From positions 1 through 60,412 of the forward strand of contig CAMCMZ010000013.1 of the NCBI GenBank assembly GCA_945876185.1: 60,412 nucleotides of DNA. The letters run 5' to 3'. Within the stretch, counting starts at the first letter, position 1. Every line of letters begins with the position of its first letter. The position numbers and the translations under genes are program-made. A model generated the notes under the pieces. The model saw nothing but the letters and a program-made list of their open reading frames with translations, was not told the DNA's origin and did no database searches. Source of the DNA: Candidatus Kuenenia stuttgartensis. Lineage in GTDB: Bacteria; Planctomycetota; UBA11346. Shown in pieces: positions 42,873-53,149 of the stretch.

Positions 42873-45508
42873 GGCTTGGCCTCCACCGGCTTCGCTTGCG
42901 CCGGCTTCGCCCCCGCTGGGTTCGCGTCCGCGCTAAATTCGCCCCAGAATTCCCAGTAGGTCAGCTTGCGCGTGCCGATGCGCAGCAGGGCTGGCTCGGG
43001 CGGCGGCAGCACGGCGATGGCCGGTGGCGGTCCCTTGCTGAGGGTCAGCACCAGGACGCCATGGTTGCGCAGGCGCTCCTTCATGTAGGGGCGGCCCATC
43101 TTGGCGTCGGTGTACACCTTGCGGAGCTTCACATAGACCCAGCCGGCCTCGCGTTCGCGCTGGTCCTTGGCACCGCTGTCGAGGTCGGTCACGTCGTCCA
43201 GCGACAGGGACTTCTCGCGGACGTTGGTGGCATCGGCGTCCTCGCGGTCGGTGCCCTTCAGCATTGCATCGGTGGTCGTTTCCAGGCTGGTGGACACGTT
43301 CGGACGGCCGAGCGGCACTTCGATCCGGGCCGGCGCTCCATCGGCCGCCGCGACGAAGGCGGGCTGCGAGGTGTCGGGGAAGATGCAGGTTCCCTGCAAG
43401 GTCCAGGGCGAACTCTGTGGGCGCACGGTGAAGGTATTCTGGGCGCAGGTCACCTCGTCGGCCGAAATGGATCCCAGCGGCAGGGACCAAAAGCGCGACC
43501 GGCCCGGGAAGCCGGAACTACTCGCGACCAGCACCGCCGTCAGTGCAGGGGCGGGCGTTTCGGCGAAATCGATCGACACCGTCTGCCATTTGCGGACGAG
43601 ATCGGATTGACCGCTCTCGGCGAAATCCGCCATCCGGTCGTACTGGTAGTCGTGTCCGGAGTGGGAGCACGATCCGCCGTGGGGCGGATCGGCGAAGACC
43701 CGGGTGACCTGGCCGGGCGCGCTGGCGGACACCCAGGCCCGGCCGCGTTCGAGGGTTCCGCGGATCTGGAACTGGGACAGGTCGATCGCGCGTGGCCAGC
43801 GGAATTCGCCGGTGGGATAAACCGGCCCCGGCAGCCATTCCGTTCCTCCGCCGGCCAGGATCAGGCTGTGCTGCCAGACCATCGCGGGGGTGCGGCCCAG
43901 GCCGTTGGCCAGGATCGCCACCGGGGCATCGGGATCCTGCCAGCCGGCGCGCAGCGCCAAGGCGCCGGTCTTCTGATCCTCGATCGCGCTGGGTGGCCGG
44001 CAGCCTTCGGGTTCGCGGTCCTGGGCGAGGGCCAGGGCGAACAACGCCTCCCACGCATCGCGCACCGCGATCGGATGGCGCAGGTGGTAGAACTGTAGGA
44101 ACGGAACCTGTTCCGGGGCGCTGATGAGGCGCGTGAAGGCCTGCCAGGCACCGTGGCGCTGATCGCCGGCCAGGAACATCCGCCCGCCGGTGACCGCTGC
44201 CCAGGCGCCGGCCTGGGCGAATCCGGTACCGTCCGCGAGGCGTTCGCCGGTGGCGGCCTCCAACACGACCAGGAATGGCCCGACGAGTTGGAGGGCCTCG
44301 TCGGTGCCGGCATGCCCCAGCGGTGCGCCTGATTCGCCGAGGCCGCAGGCCAGGAAACGGCGGAGCGTCAACCGGCAGCGTTCGAGCACTGCGTCCTGGG
44401 CCGGATCCGGGGCGAGGGTCAGCAGGGCCAGCGCAGCCAGACCGGCGGCGCTGCGCGTCGTCGCCAGGCGCGGATCCCAGGGGCCGCCGATCGGACTGGT
44501 GCGCGCATTCCTTGCGGCTGCGGATGGGGCGGCATTCAGCAGATCCCTTTGCGCCTGCCGCAGGGCATCCGCGATCGTCCGGCGATCGGCGTCGGTCCAG
44601 CCCGCCTGGCCCCAGGCCAGGGCGAGAGCCAGCCCGGCCACCTCACGCGATTGCTCAAACCAGGATCCAGAAGGCCCAGGGGCACTCAGCGCCGTCGCCG
44701 CCTGTTTCGCCAAAGCGAGCGCCTGGGCGGCGGCGTCGGCATCGCCGCGCCGGGCGAGGGCGGCCCAGGCCGCCGCCACCAGGCCGGGTTGTTCAACGGC
44801 GGCGGTCGCGATGCGCTGGCGCAGGATGCTGACTGGTGCGGCGGGCAGATCGCCGCCCAGCCAGGGGAACCAGGCGTCAGCGGCGATGCGTTCGGACCGC
44901 CTGGGAAACCGCCCCAGCGAATTCCCGCGCAGCACGATCTGATAGGACTCCCGGGCATTGCCCTGGTAGATGGTTTTGGCCGCAGCGAGGCAGGTCCGTC
45001 GTCCCGGTTCGACCGATCCCTGGATGGCGGCCCAGTCGAGACCGATAGAGGTGGCCACCCCCTGACGATGGCGCAGGACCTCCTTGGCGTCGACTTCCAG
45101 GGTGTAGCCCCCATGCCAACGCCGTCCCCGGCGTTCGGCGGTGACGGTCACCAGCGCTTGGCCACCCTGATGGGTGGGGAAGCGATCGAGAAAACTGATC
45201 CGTCCGGCCAGTTCCAGGCGGGTGTCGATCAGCCGCGACGAGGTGATCGCGACCGGATGCTCCTGATCTGGTCGGGCCGCGATCCAGGCCCAGGCGTTCG
45301 TACCGGCGCCGCCTTCGTCCACGCGCAGGGTCAGCACCACATCCTGCTCCGGCCGGCCACCGTCGTTTCCCGCCGGCTGGTAGGGCAGGGCGGCTTCGAG
45401 AACCAGTTCGACCTCCTGCGCGTCCTCTGCCTGTGCCATGGCGGTCAGCGCCAGCAGGCAGCAGCTGAACAAGCCCAGGTGAAATGCGGCAGGGAATCGG
45501 GTTCTCAT
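42869..45508 (-). CDS. Second large secreted protein, probable polysaccharide lyase-like partner (879 aa)
   Basis: The signal peptide is FHLGLFSCCLLALTAMAQAE, with GGAG 8 bases before ATG 45506-45508. Its layout resembles the next gene: an N-terminal beta domain, an Ala-rich helical toroid-like middle (AGLALALAWGQAGWTDADRR), then a beta-rich part with GGGTEWLPGPVYPTGEFRWP and DPPHGGSCSHSGHDYQYDRM, as in heparinase-like proteins. The C-terminus is a Pro/Ala/Lys repeat (ANPAGAKPAQAKPVEAKP). I infer a lyase or a polysaccharide-binding partner; no catalytic site is identified. It forms a two-gene operon with the 39540-42872 gene. Confidence 0.6.
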   Translation of the reverse strand: MRTRFPAAFHLGLFSCCLLALTAMAQAEDAQEVELVLEAALPYQPAGNDGGRPEQDVVLTLRVDEGGAGTNAWAWIAARPDQEHPVAITSSRLIDTRLELAGRISFLDRFPTHQGGQALVTVTAERRGRRWHGGYTLEVDAKEVLRHRQGVATSIGLDWAAIQGSVEPGRRTCLAAAKTIYQGNARESYQIVLRGNSLGRFPRRSERIAADAWFPWLGGDLPAAPVSILRQRIATAAVEQPGLVAAAWAALARRGDADAAAQALALAKQAATALSAPGPSGSWFEQSREVAGLALALAWGQAGWTDADRRTIADALRQAQRDLLNAAPSAAARNARTSPIGGPWDPRLATTRSAAGLAALALLTLAPDPAQDAVLERCRLTLRRFLACGLGESGAPLGHAGTDEALQLVGPFLVVLEAATGERLADGTGFAQAGAWAAVTGGRMFLAGDQRHGAWQAFTRLISAPEQVPFLQFYHLRHPIAVRDAWEALFALALAQDREPEGCRPPSAIEDQKTGALALRAGWQDPDAPVAILANGLGRTPAMVWQHSLILAGGGTEWLPGPVYPTGEFRWPRAIDLSQFQIRGTLERGRAWVSASAPGQVTRVFADPPHGGSCSHSGHDYQYDRMADFAESGQSDLVRKWQTVSIDFAETPAPALTAVLVASSSGFPGRSRFWSLPLGSISADEVTCAQNTFTVRPQSSPWTLQGTCIFPDTSQPAFVAAADGAPARIEVPLGRPNVSTSLETTTDAMLKGTDREDADATNVREKSLSLDDVTDLDSGAKDQREREAGWVYVKLRKVYTDAKMGRPYMKERLRNHGVLVLTLSKGPPPAIAVLPPPEPALLRIGTRKLTYWEFWGEFSADANPAGAKPAQAKPVEAKP

Positions 45509-45694
45509 TCGGGTTCTCCCTCGGCTGGCTGTCGGCATCCCGCAGGGGATACGGACGGCGACGTCCGGCGTTCGCGCCAGGCACGGCCTGCGTGGCACCT
45601 GATAGGATAACCCGTTGGACGCGGTTGCGCACCGGTTCCGCTCGACCCTCCGGATCGATCCGATCAAGCGACGGTGGGATCGGTCGAAGCGGGG

Positions 45695-46720
<1,026 letters not shown>

Positions 46721-47372
46721 AGTTGGACTTCCCGCAGACAAGGTTCCGGATTCCTGACCCCTAACCCGAAGAGACTTTTCAATCGAATGGCAACCCACCA
46801 CGAAAACAGTGGAATCCATTTCCTGATCGCATTGCTACTGGTCGTGGAGGTTGGTCCGTCGCAGGGACTTTGAGCTTCGCTCCAGATTTCAGTCGTCCCT
46901 ACGGGACTTGCCTTTGACTGCTTGCCGTTCCCGGGGTTGAAACCCCGGGCTAACGTCGCAGCGTCCCTACGGGACGCGCTGGGGATTGGCCATTCGACCC
47001 CAATGTCACAGAACCGATGATAAAACGCTTGCGCCTGGGACCGCCGGTTTGCAACCGGCCGCTGGCCACGCGGCGGTCCGGCCAAGGCCGGAATGACCAT
47101 GGAATTGCAGTGAAATCGTGATCCGCCTTGGCTGGATCGAAGGCCCACCCTGCACAAATGGCCGATCTCCAGCGCGTCACTACGGGACGCGCTCTTCAAT
47201 TTTTCCATGGTAATCCCGTCAATGACTGTCCCCGTCCCGTAGGGACGAGTTGATGTTAGCCCGGGGTTTCAACCCCGGGTAGCGCAGAAATAGTTGTATT
47301 GCAGTCCCGTAGGGACGGCTGAAGCGGTTGATTTGGGGTTTGGCTCGATTCCAGATAAGATCTCTGCTGTTT
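46721..47372. repeat. Cluster of GTCCC-TACGGGAC and CCCGGGG hairpins
   Basis: Five short palindromes of the type GTCCC(T/G)(A/T)(C/A)GGGAC lie at about 46894, 46961, 47174, 47233 and 47304. The one at 47174 has a base change. Two CCCGGGGTT-GAAACCCCGGG-type hairpins lie at 46930-46949 and 47260-47279, in opposite orientation. A further GGACCGCCG/CGGCGGTCC hairpin is at about 47038-47079. The arrangement is roughly mirror-symmetric about 47080. No gene is visible in this 650-base stretch. Confidence 0.8.
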
Positions 47373-47870
47373 TCATTTGGATTTTTTGGACTCTAGCTTT
47401 TTCTTCTGTTTTTCTTCCCATTTTTGATCGAATTCTTCGTGGTCAGTCATGGCTTGGACACCATCCTCCAAGAGTGATCTCAGTTCAGCTTCAATCGCTG
47501 CACCAGAAATCGCCTTGTTTCCGTCATGTACGTTTTTTCCTCTGACCAATATGAATTCCCCCTTGATGGCCTTGATTTCGAGCAGGTGGCGGCTGGATCC
47601 ACTCTCTCCGTTCCCGGTATGGGCCATGATTTGAAGGGTGTCCCCAGACATCAACCGTTTGCAGAATTTGGTGAGGATAGGGATGACTCGATCAGGATTC
47701 CGCAACTCGCTTTTGCTGGCGGCGAAATACTGCCTGATCGAGTGGGTTTCATCGCCTTCCACCCGGGTGGAGACGAATAGCCAGCCGGATTTCTGCCCTT
47801 CCTCACCACAGCCCATGGCAAAGAGGAAAAAAGCACAGAGTAAGCTGGCGAATTTCCTGGAAGGCGGCAT
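47373..47870 (-). CDS. Putative lipoprotein, 165 aa
   Basis: The signal sequence has a lipobox, ASLLCAFFLFAMGC (Cys21), followed by a small globular domain (GWLFVSTRVEGDETHSIRQY) and a Lys/Glu-rich helical tail (KWEEKQKKKLESKKSK). It is predicted to be anchored to a membrane by lipid. Base composition is clearly less GC-rich than in its neighbours, and hairpin repeats lie downstream of it, which suggests recent acquisition. No family is recognised. Confidence 0.7.
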   Translation of the reverse strand: MPPSRKFASLLCAFFLFAMGCGEEGQKSGWLFVSTRVEGDETHSIRQYFAASKSELRNPDRVIPILTKFCKRLMSGDTLQIMAHTGNGESGSSRHLLEIKAIKGEFILVRGKNVHDGNKAISGAAIEAELRSLLEDGVQAMTDHEEFDQKWEEKQKKKLESKKSK

Positions 47871-47903
47871 TGGGTTCCCCTGACTTGACCGGCGGACTTC
47901 AGT

Positions 47904-50156
47904 TCAGACCAAATCGCACTTCCCACCCGCGCACGCCACCGCGTCGAGCAGTTTCGTGTCGTCCGATTCCTCGGCCATCAGCGTGTAGTCGACCGGCAGG
48001 TACTCGCGCTTGAGGTCTTCCCACAGCTTGCAGTTGTTGACCCGCTTCAGGCAGTAGGTCATGCGGCGCACGTCGCCGGCGAAGTAGTTCTTGGCGAACT
48101 TGTGGGCGCGGCGGACCCAGTCCTTCTGCAGCAGCAGTTTGCGGATGCTCTCTTGCAGGTTGGCGAGGTCTTTTTCCACCATGCCGGCTTGCAATTGCGG
48201 GAGTTCCAGGCTTTTGCCACGGCCCAGGGCGCAGTCGCAGGCGGCCCACAGGTCGTTGTCGAAGGCATGCAGGCCGTCGACGATGAGTCCCGAGGCGAAC
48301 AGCGAGCCGACGCCGTAATCGCGCACCACCTCATCGTAGGTGAACACCGCGCAGAAGGGGGCCTGCGGGTAGTCGAGGTCGCCGCCTTCGGGCAGCAGTG
48401 ACACGCCGGCAAACGCCGCGCGGTGGTCGTAGATGTAGTGCGAGACCTGTTCCCATTCCGTCTCGCCGACGGTGATGGTGTTCGAGACGTTGTGGCGCAG
48501 CCACGACGCGGTGCACCGTTCTGCCCGGCGACCGGCGGCGACCCAGTTGTCCTGGGTCATGCGCACCAGGGCGAGCAGATCGACGGCGGACATGGTGTCC
48601 TTGGTGCGCGCCTCGTCGGGGACTTCGATGCAGAAGGTGATCACGGCGTCGGTGCCGTTGGGATTCCACACGCTCTTTTCGACCGCGCGCGGGTTGTGCC
48701 CGCGGAAGTACTGGAACGGGGCTTCGCCAATGTTGGCCTGGACGCGGCGGAAATAGCGCCGTGCGTGGTGCGCGTGGATCCCCGAGGCCGTGCCAAGGAT
48801 GCACGAGGTGGTGCCGGCCGGCTTGACGCAGGTCGCGCGGGCGCAGGGATTGATCTTGATCTTGGCTGCAACGTCGGCGTTCACGTCGAGGATCAACTGA
48901 GCCATGCGGCGCTGCACCGCCGGGTCGAAGGCGATCTTCGGGTTGTCCATCATGCCGGTCATCGAGCAGCCGAGCAGGGCTTCGCGGCGGACAATGCGCT
49001 CGGTCACCGGGCCAAGGTAATCGAACTTGGCGTAGCCGGCCTGGAGCGTGCCGAGGATGGCGGCGGCGCGGCAGGCGCGCTCCAGCACTTCCTTGGTCGA
49101 GCACGCCTTCATGTTCAATTCGCACAGATTGCAGAAATGCCAGCCGGTGGCGCCGGTTTCCACGTCGACCGGGTACATGCCGATTTCAACGCAGGGATTG
49201 TACATGATCTCGGTCGAGTCGGCCCAGACGAAGCCGGGTTCGCCGAACTCTTTGACCGCAGTCATCAACTGCGAGAATTGTTCGTAGGAAACCTGATCGC
49301 GCAGCAGCAGCGCCGAATTGTTGGAACGACCGCGCTGCGGGTTCTTGATGAACCAGTCGCCGGTCTTGGCCCGGATCATCGAATCATCGTCGAGCGAGAA
49401 CATGCAGATGGTCGCGCTGCGGCGCACGCCGCCGGCCAGCACCGCGTCGCTGGCGTGCATGACGATGTCGTAGGCGTCGATGGTCGGCATCCGCACCGGG
49501 CTGCCCGACAGCGCCAGACGGTTGTCGAGCACCAGGCGGATCTGTTCGAGCGAGCGTTCCAGCGGCTTGGAACCGGGTGCCTTGCCGATGCCGCTCGACA
49601 GCGGTGCACCCTGGGGGCGGATCAGCGAGTAGTCGAACGTCACGTTGACGCCGGCGTATTCCGGGAAGGGCTGGTCGGTGGTGAGGTAGCTGGAGATCAG
49701 CACGCCAAGGGCGTCGGACCAGCCTTCGATCGAGTCGGGGATGACGAAAGTGACTTTTTCCTTACCGGGCTTCTGGATCGGGGGCAGCTTGGCGACGTGG
49801 TGTTTTTGCACCGAAAAGCCGACGCCGCAGCCGCACAGCAGCAACCACAAGGATTCTTGGAAGAAACGCGGCCGGTCGCAATACGACACCGTGCAATTGT
49901 AGAGGCGGGCGTTCTTGTCGAGGATCGGCTTGCCGCCGAACTGGAGCGCGCGCTGGCTGCCGAGCACCAGGCGGTCCTTCACCGCCGCCTTGGCGTAGGC
50001 GATCTCGTCGGCGATCGGGAATTGGGCGTAAGTCGCCTCATGCATGCTGAAGACGCGGTCGGTCGCTTCTTCGAAGGTTTCGCGCCTGCCGAGGCCGGCG
50101 TTGTAGCGGGCGTACTTGGTGTTGAAGGTGTAGGCTTGGAGCTGGGCGACGGTCAT
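47904..50156 (-). CDS. nrdJ: Adenosylcobalamin-dependent ribonucleotide reductase (class II)
   Basis: This 750-residue protein resembles the monomeric RTPR type. Landmarks: LYNCTVSYCDRPRFFQES near the start, CGVGFSVQKHHVAKLPP, the catalytic NPCVEIGMYP (encoded near 49190-49205) with the radical Cys and Glu, NPCARATCVKPAGTTSCIL, and the C-terminal redox pair in ACAGGKCDLV. It makes deoxyribonucleotides using B12 and works with or without oxygen. ATG 50154-50156 has AGGA 6 bases upstream. An NrdR-box-like palindrome lies 130 bases upstream. Confidence 0.92.
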   Translation of the reverse strand: MTVAQLQAYTFNTKYARYNAGLGRRETFEEATDRVFSMHEATYAQFPIADEIAYAKAAVKDRLVLGSQRALQFGGKPILDKNARLYNCTVSYCDRPRFFQESLWLLLCGCGVGFSVQKHHVAKLPPIQKPGKEKVTFVIPDSIEGWSDALGVLISSYLTTDQPFPEYAGVNVTFDYSLIRPQGAPLSSGIGKAPGSKPLERSLEQIRLVLDNRLALSGSPVRMPTIDAYDIVMHASDAVLAGGVRRSATICMFSLDDDSMIRAKTGDWFIKNPQRGRSNNSALLLRDQVSYEQFSQLMTAVKEFGEPGFVWADSTEIMYNPCVEIGMYPVDVETGATGWHFCNLCELNMKACSTKEVLERACRAAAILGTLQAGYAKFDYLGPVTERIVRREALLGCSMTGMMDNPKIAFDPAVQRRMAQLILDVNADVAAKIKINPCARATCVKPAGTTSCILGTASGIHAHHARRYFRRVQANIGEAPFQYFRGHNPRAVEKSVWNPNGTDAVITFCIEVPDEARTKDTMSAVDLLALVRMTQDNWVAAGRRAERCTASWLRHNVSNTITVGETEWEQVSHYIYDHRAAFAGVSLLPEGGDLDYPQAPFCAVFTYDEVVRDYGVGSLFASGLIVDGLHAFDNDLWAACDCALGRGKSLELPQLQAGMVEKDLANLQESIRKLLLQKDWVRRAHKFAKNYFAGDVRRMTYCLKRVNNCKLWEDLKREYLPVDYTLMAEESDDTKLLDAVACAGGKCDLV

Positions 50157-50285
50157 GGCGGTCCTGGAGGGGGGCTTGGCGCCGGGGCGGGCGCTCGGTC
50201 GACCGCGCCGGGGGGGGGCGCAGGCACAGGGTGGGGAGAGCAGGCGGGCGAAGTTGGTGGGGATGGCGGCAGCGGCGAGAGGATA

Positions 50286-50316
50286 CACCATATATGGTGG
50301 CCGGCCCTCATTGCAA
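50286..50316 (-). promoter_or_regulatory. NrdR-box-like operator and possible nrdJ promoter
   Basis: The perfect palindrome CACCATATATGGTG (50286-50299), extended to ACACCATATATGGTGG, fits the NrdR box consensus ACACwATATATwGTGT well. On the minus strand TTGCAA (50311-50316) lies 16 bases before TATATG, a plausible -35/-10 pair overlapped by the box. CACCTATATCGTTC at 50321-50334 may be a degenerate second box. NrdR represses nrd genes at high dATP. The assignment is by consensus only. Confidence 0.6.
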
Positions 50317-50535
50317 CCCCCACCTATATCGTTCCAGGCTTGTCAGGCCGGTGTTCACTTGGCACATCTAGGCAGACTGGAAGGAATGAAATGGCCGGTC
50401 GGACGACTGCCATTGCCCCACGCGGACGTCCAGCGTAGCGTGCCGCAACGTCTGGGTCGTCAGCGTCCATCAGGGCCTGATCCTTGATCCCAACTCGCTC
50501 CCAACTCGTTCCCAACCCGAACCCAGGAGTCATCC

Positions 50536-52149
50536 ATGATCGCGATCATCTTCTTCACCGCCCTGGGCATCGTCGCCCTCGGCATGGCGCTGGTGCTCAA
50601 TCTGCCCCGGGCCGGACGCATCGCCCTGGTGGTGATGGCGCCGCTCCTGGTCCTGATCGGTTTTCTGATCGGGTCGTCGGTGGTCATCGCCGCCGACAAG
50701 ACCGGGGTGGTGATCAAGCATTTCGGCAGTCCCCTGCCGCCCGGCCACATCGTCGCCCGTAACGGCGAGCAAGGCCCGCAGGGGATGATCCTCAGCCCCG
50801 GCTGGCACTTCGGCCTCATCCCGTTCCTGTACCAGGTTGATGAAGTGCCGGTGGCGCTGATCGAGCACGGCAAACTCGGCTTCGTCACCGCCAAGGATGG
50901 CGAGCCGCTGGTCGACGGCGAGATCTTCGCCAAACCGTGGACCGCAGCGAACGACATGCTGAATCCTGAACTTTTCCTCACCAAGGGCGGCCAGCGCGGG
51001 CCACAGGCGACGGTGCTGACCCCGGGCACGTATCGCTACAATCCGTTCCTCCAGGATGTCCAGACCATCGACGTGCTGACCGTCGCCCCCGGCACGGTGG
51101 CGGTGATCACCGCCCGTTCCGGACCCATCCCGAAGGTCAACCCGGAGGGCACGATCACCGTCAACGGCGTGCCGCTGGTCGAAACCGGCAACCGTGGGAT
51201 CTGGCGCGAACCGCTCAAACCCGGCGCGTATTATCTCAACACCCACGCCTTCAGCCCGACCATCATCAAAACCACCCAGCGCATCTATACCTACCAGCAG
51301 GCGGTGTCGCGCCAGGCCAAGAAGACCAGCCAGCCCGGCCAGGACTGGTCGGTGACGGTGCGCTCGAAGGACGGTTTTTCCTTCCCGGTCGATGTCCGTG
51401 TCGCCTGCGCGATCGAGGCCAAAGACGCGCCGTACCTGGTCGCGCTGCTCAGCGATCCCGACCGACACGTGCAGGACGACCAGGAAGACGAACGCCTCGA
51501 AACGCTCGAGGCCAAGGTCATCCTGCCGGCGGTGCGCGCGATCTTCCGCAACGTCGCGGAAACCATGAATGCCCTGGAATTCGTCAATGCACGCAGCCAG
51601 ATTGAAAAGGTCGCTAACGACAAGGTGAAGGCCGAACTCGCCAAGGCGCACGTCACCTGCGACGGCGTCTTCCTGGGCAACATCCACCTCGATGCGTCGG
51701 AGGCCGGCAAGAAGCTGATCGCGACCCAGACCGAGCGCGAGGTCGCCGTCAATGAGCAGACCCTGTACGCCGAGCAGCGCAAAGCCCAGGAATCGCGCGC
51801 GACCCTGGTGAAAGCGCAGGAAGAAGCCGAGCAGCAACGCAATCTCGCCAAGGCGACCTACGAGGTGCTGGTCAAGGAGCAGGGTGCCAAGGCGCGCGCC
51901 GCCGAGGCCAAGGGCGAGTCCGACTACCAGATCATCACCGGCGAAGGCCGCGCCAAGGCCTACGACGCGATGGTGAAGACGCTCGGCCGCGAATCCGTCG
52001 CGCAACTTGAACTGCTGAAACTGGTGGCTGAGGGCAAGATCCAGATCACGCCGCAGGTGATGGTGAACGGCGGCGGCAACGCGGCCGACGCTCTGATGGG
52101 CACCATCCTGCACCAGTCGCTAAAAACCCCTCCCGCTGAAAGGAAGTGA
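50536..52149 (+). CDS. SPFH/band-7 (flotillin-like) membrane protein
   Basis: This 537-residue protein has two N-terminal membrane helices (residues 2-20 and 30-52), then a split SPFH domain (VVIAADKTGVVIKHFGSPLP, TVAPGTVAVITARSGPIPKV, WSVTVRSKDGFSFPVDVRV). A long Ala/Glu-rich coiled coil (residues about 390-475) and a hydrophobic end with GGGNAADALMG follow. SPFH proteins form large membrane rings or microdomains that scaffold proteases or lipids. The binding site AGGAG lies 9 bases before ATG 50536. The next gene, a 48-aa membrane protein, begins 1 base after its stop codon. Confidence 0.88.
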   Translation: MIAIIFFTALGIVALGMALVLNLPRAGRIALVVMAPLLVLIGFLIGSSVVIAADKTGVVIKHFGSPLPPGHIVARNGEQGPQGMILSPGWHFGLIPFLYQVDEVPVALIEHGKLGFVTAKDGEPLVDGEIFAKPWTAANDMLNPELFLTKGGQRGPQATVLTPGTYRYNPFLQDVQTIDVLTVAPGTVAVITARSGPIPKVNPEGTITVNGVPLVETGNRGIWREPLKPGAYYLNTHAFSPTIIKTTQRIYTYQQAVSRQAKKTSQPGQDWSVTVRSKDGFSFPVDVRVACAIEAKDAPYLVALLSDPDRHVQDDQEDERLETLEAKVILPAVRAIFRNVAETMNALEFVNARSQIEKVANDKVKAELAKAHVTCDGVFLGNIHLDASEAGKKLIATQTEREVAVNEQTLYAEQRKAQESRATLVKAQEEAEQQRNLAKATYEVLVKEQGAKARAAEAKGESDYQIITGEGRAKAYDAMVKTLGRESVAQLELLKLVAEGKIQITPQVMVNGGGNAADALMGTILHQSLKTPPAERK

Positions 52150-52150
52150 C

Positions 52151-52297
52151 ATGGGCAAGCTCATCCTTTTCGCCAGCGTCGTCGCCGTCTTGGTTTGCAT
52201 CGGCGTGCTGGTCGCCGTGATCGTCGCGGCCAAGAGCAAGCCGGCGGACAAGTCCCAGGCAGATGGCCAGGATCGGGGGAAATTCAAGAAATGGTGA
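52151..52297 (+). CDS. Small single-pass membrane protein, 48 aa
   Basis: The frame encodes MGKLILFASVVAVLVCIGVL, then VAVIVAAKSKPADKS and a charged tail ending GKFKKW. It has one transmembrane helix (residues about 3-27) and a basic cytoplasmic tail. The binding site AGGAAG lies 7 bases upstream, inside the last codons of the SPFH gene, so the two are coupled. It is a good candidate for a small subunit or regulator of the SPFH complex. It is below the length that ORF callers usually report. Confidence 0.75.
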   Translation: MGKLILFASVVAVLVCIGVLVAVIVAAKSKPADKSQADGQDRGKFKKW

Positions 52298-52654
52298 CGG
52301 CCTGAGTGAGAACGGCACCAGGGCACCTTCCAAAGAACTTCCCCGCTACGCGGGGTTCCGGCTGCGCCGGAAGGGCCGGCATCGCTGTCCCAGGTTCTTG
52401 TTTGTCCGGGGGCTGCCCGCCCCCGTAACTCGCCTCCGGCGCTCCCTCGTGAGCAGCCTGATGGCTGCTCACAAGTCGAGCTTCCTGGGAGCGCCGGCGT
52501 CCCGCCGGCCGGACAAACAGCATCCGTAGGAGGCCACCAACCGACTTTTGAGCACCATTACCGGCGCTACGCCCTGACCATCCACCGAAGAATCGTTCTC
52601 ATCTGCCGCGTGGGCTGAACGAATCCGCCGTGTTCTTTGGGAAACGCAGGAGAA
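52298..52654. other. Intergenic stretch with R2 and GC hairpins
   Basis: No gene is seen. The region holds GC hairpins (CCCCGCTACGCGGGG and CCGGCTGCGCCGG, near 52340-52372), a GAGCAGCC-TGAT-GGCTGCTC hairpin at about 52451-52470 that acts as a terminator-like stem after the SPFH operon, and the R2 copy. Confidence 0.5.
52468..52552 (+). repeat. R2 palindromic element, decayed left arm
   Basis: The left arm reads CTCACAAGTCGAG and the right arm CCGACTTTTGAG, so pairing is partly lost. The core TTCCTGGGAGCGCCGGCGTC matches the other copies. The left arm overlaps the preceding GAGCAGCC hairpin. Confidence 0.8.
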
Positions 52655-52768
52655 TGGCCACAGAGAGCACAAGGAGCACATAAGCTGGCAATTTGTGGCC
52701 TTTGTGCTCTTTGCGGCCATCAACTGTGCGGCAACAAATTGCGGCATGTTCTTTGGAAGGCACCCTGG
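52655..52768. repeat. R3 palindromic element (CACAAAG type)
   Basis: The inner arms GGCCACAGAGAGCACAAGG and CCTTTGTGCTCTTTGCGGCC enclose a short loop. The right flank CAACTGTGCGGCAACAAATT followed by GCGGCATGTTCTTTGGAAGG is the reverse complement, with mismatches, of the left flank of the copy at 31630. Confidence 0.75.
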
Positions 52769-52800
52769 GAACGGCGCGCCTACCCCATGCCGCCTTGATC

Positions 52801-53070
52801 CTAAATCTTGCAAATGAACCCCACGTTTTTCAACAAGCCGGCACGGGTAAAAGGGTTGGTGAAGTTTCCGCCGGCACCAATCGGGTGAGGAGATCAGATC
52901 GGACTTCCCCGCTTCGAACGCCGATCACACCGACCATCATCGATACCGCCACACCAACAATTTCCTGCAAAAATCGCAAGAGTGCCCCAGATGCAAGGCG
53001 GGAGGAAGGAGTGTGGCAGCGCCACATGACTGACGACCAACGCAGCAGGTGGGGCGCTATTGCGATTTTT
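52801..53070 (+). repeat. Extended R1 repeat carrying a kinase-leader-like segment
   Basis: R1 short form at 52969-53070 (102 bp) plus 168 bases upstream that align with 59739-59905. Shared blocks include GCCGGCACCAATCGGGTG, AGATCAGATCGG and CAACAATTTCC. At 59.7 kb the same segment is the 5' leader of the Ser/Thr kinase gene. Here no kinase ORF is attached. Confidence 0.85.
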
Positions 53071-53149
53071 AGGTTGATTGGACCCGATTTCGCGGCCCAG
53101 GGTCGGTAGCTTGGCTGGCATCTGCGCGGGTTGGAAGGTATCCTGCACC

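Noticed and set aside
50157-50285. Cobalamin riboswitch before the B12-dependent reductase
   Set aside because: No B12-box-like sequence was seen in the leader. The palindrome fits an NrdR box better, and nrdJ is usually not under B12 riboswitch control.
52801-53149. Small protein genes in the E copy of the extended R1 repeat
   Set aside because: The short frames arise from the repeat itself and lack binding sites.
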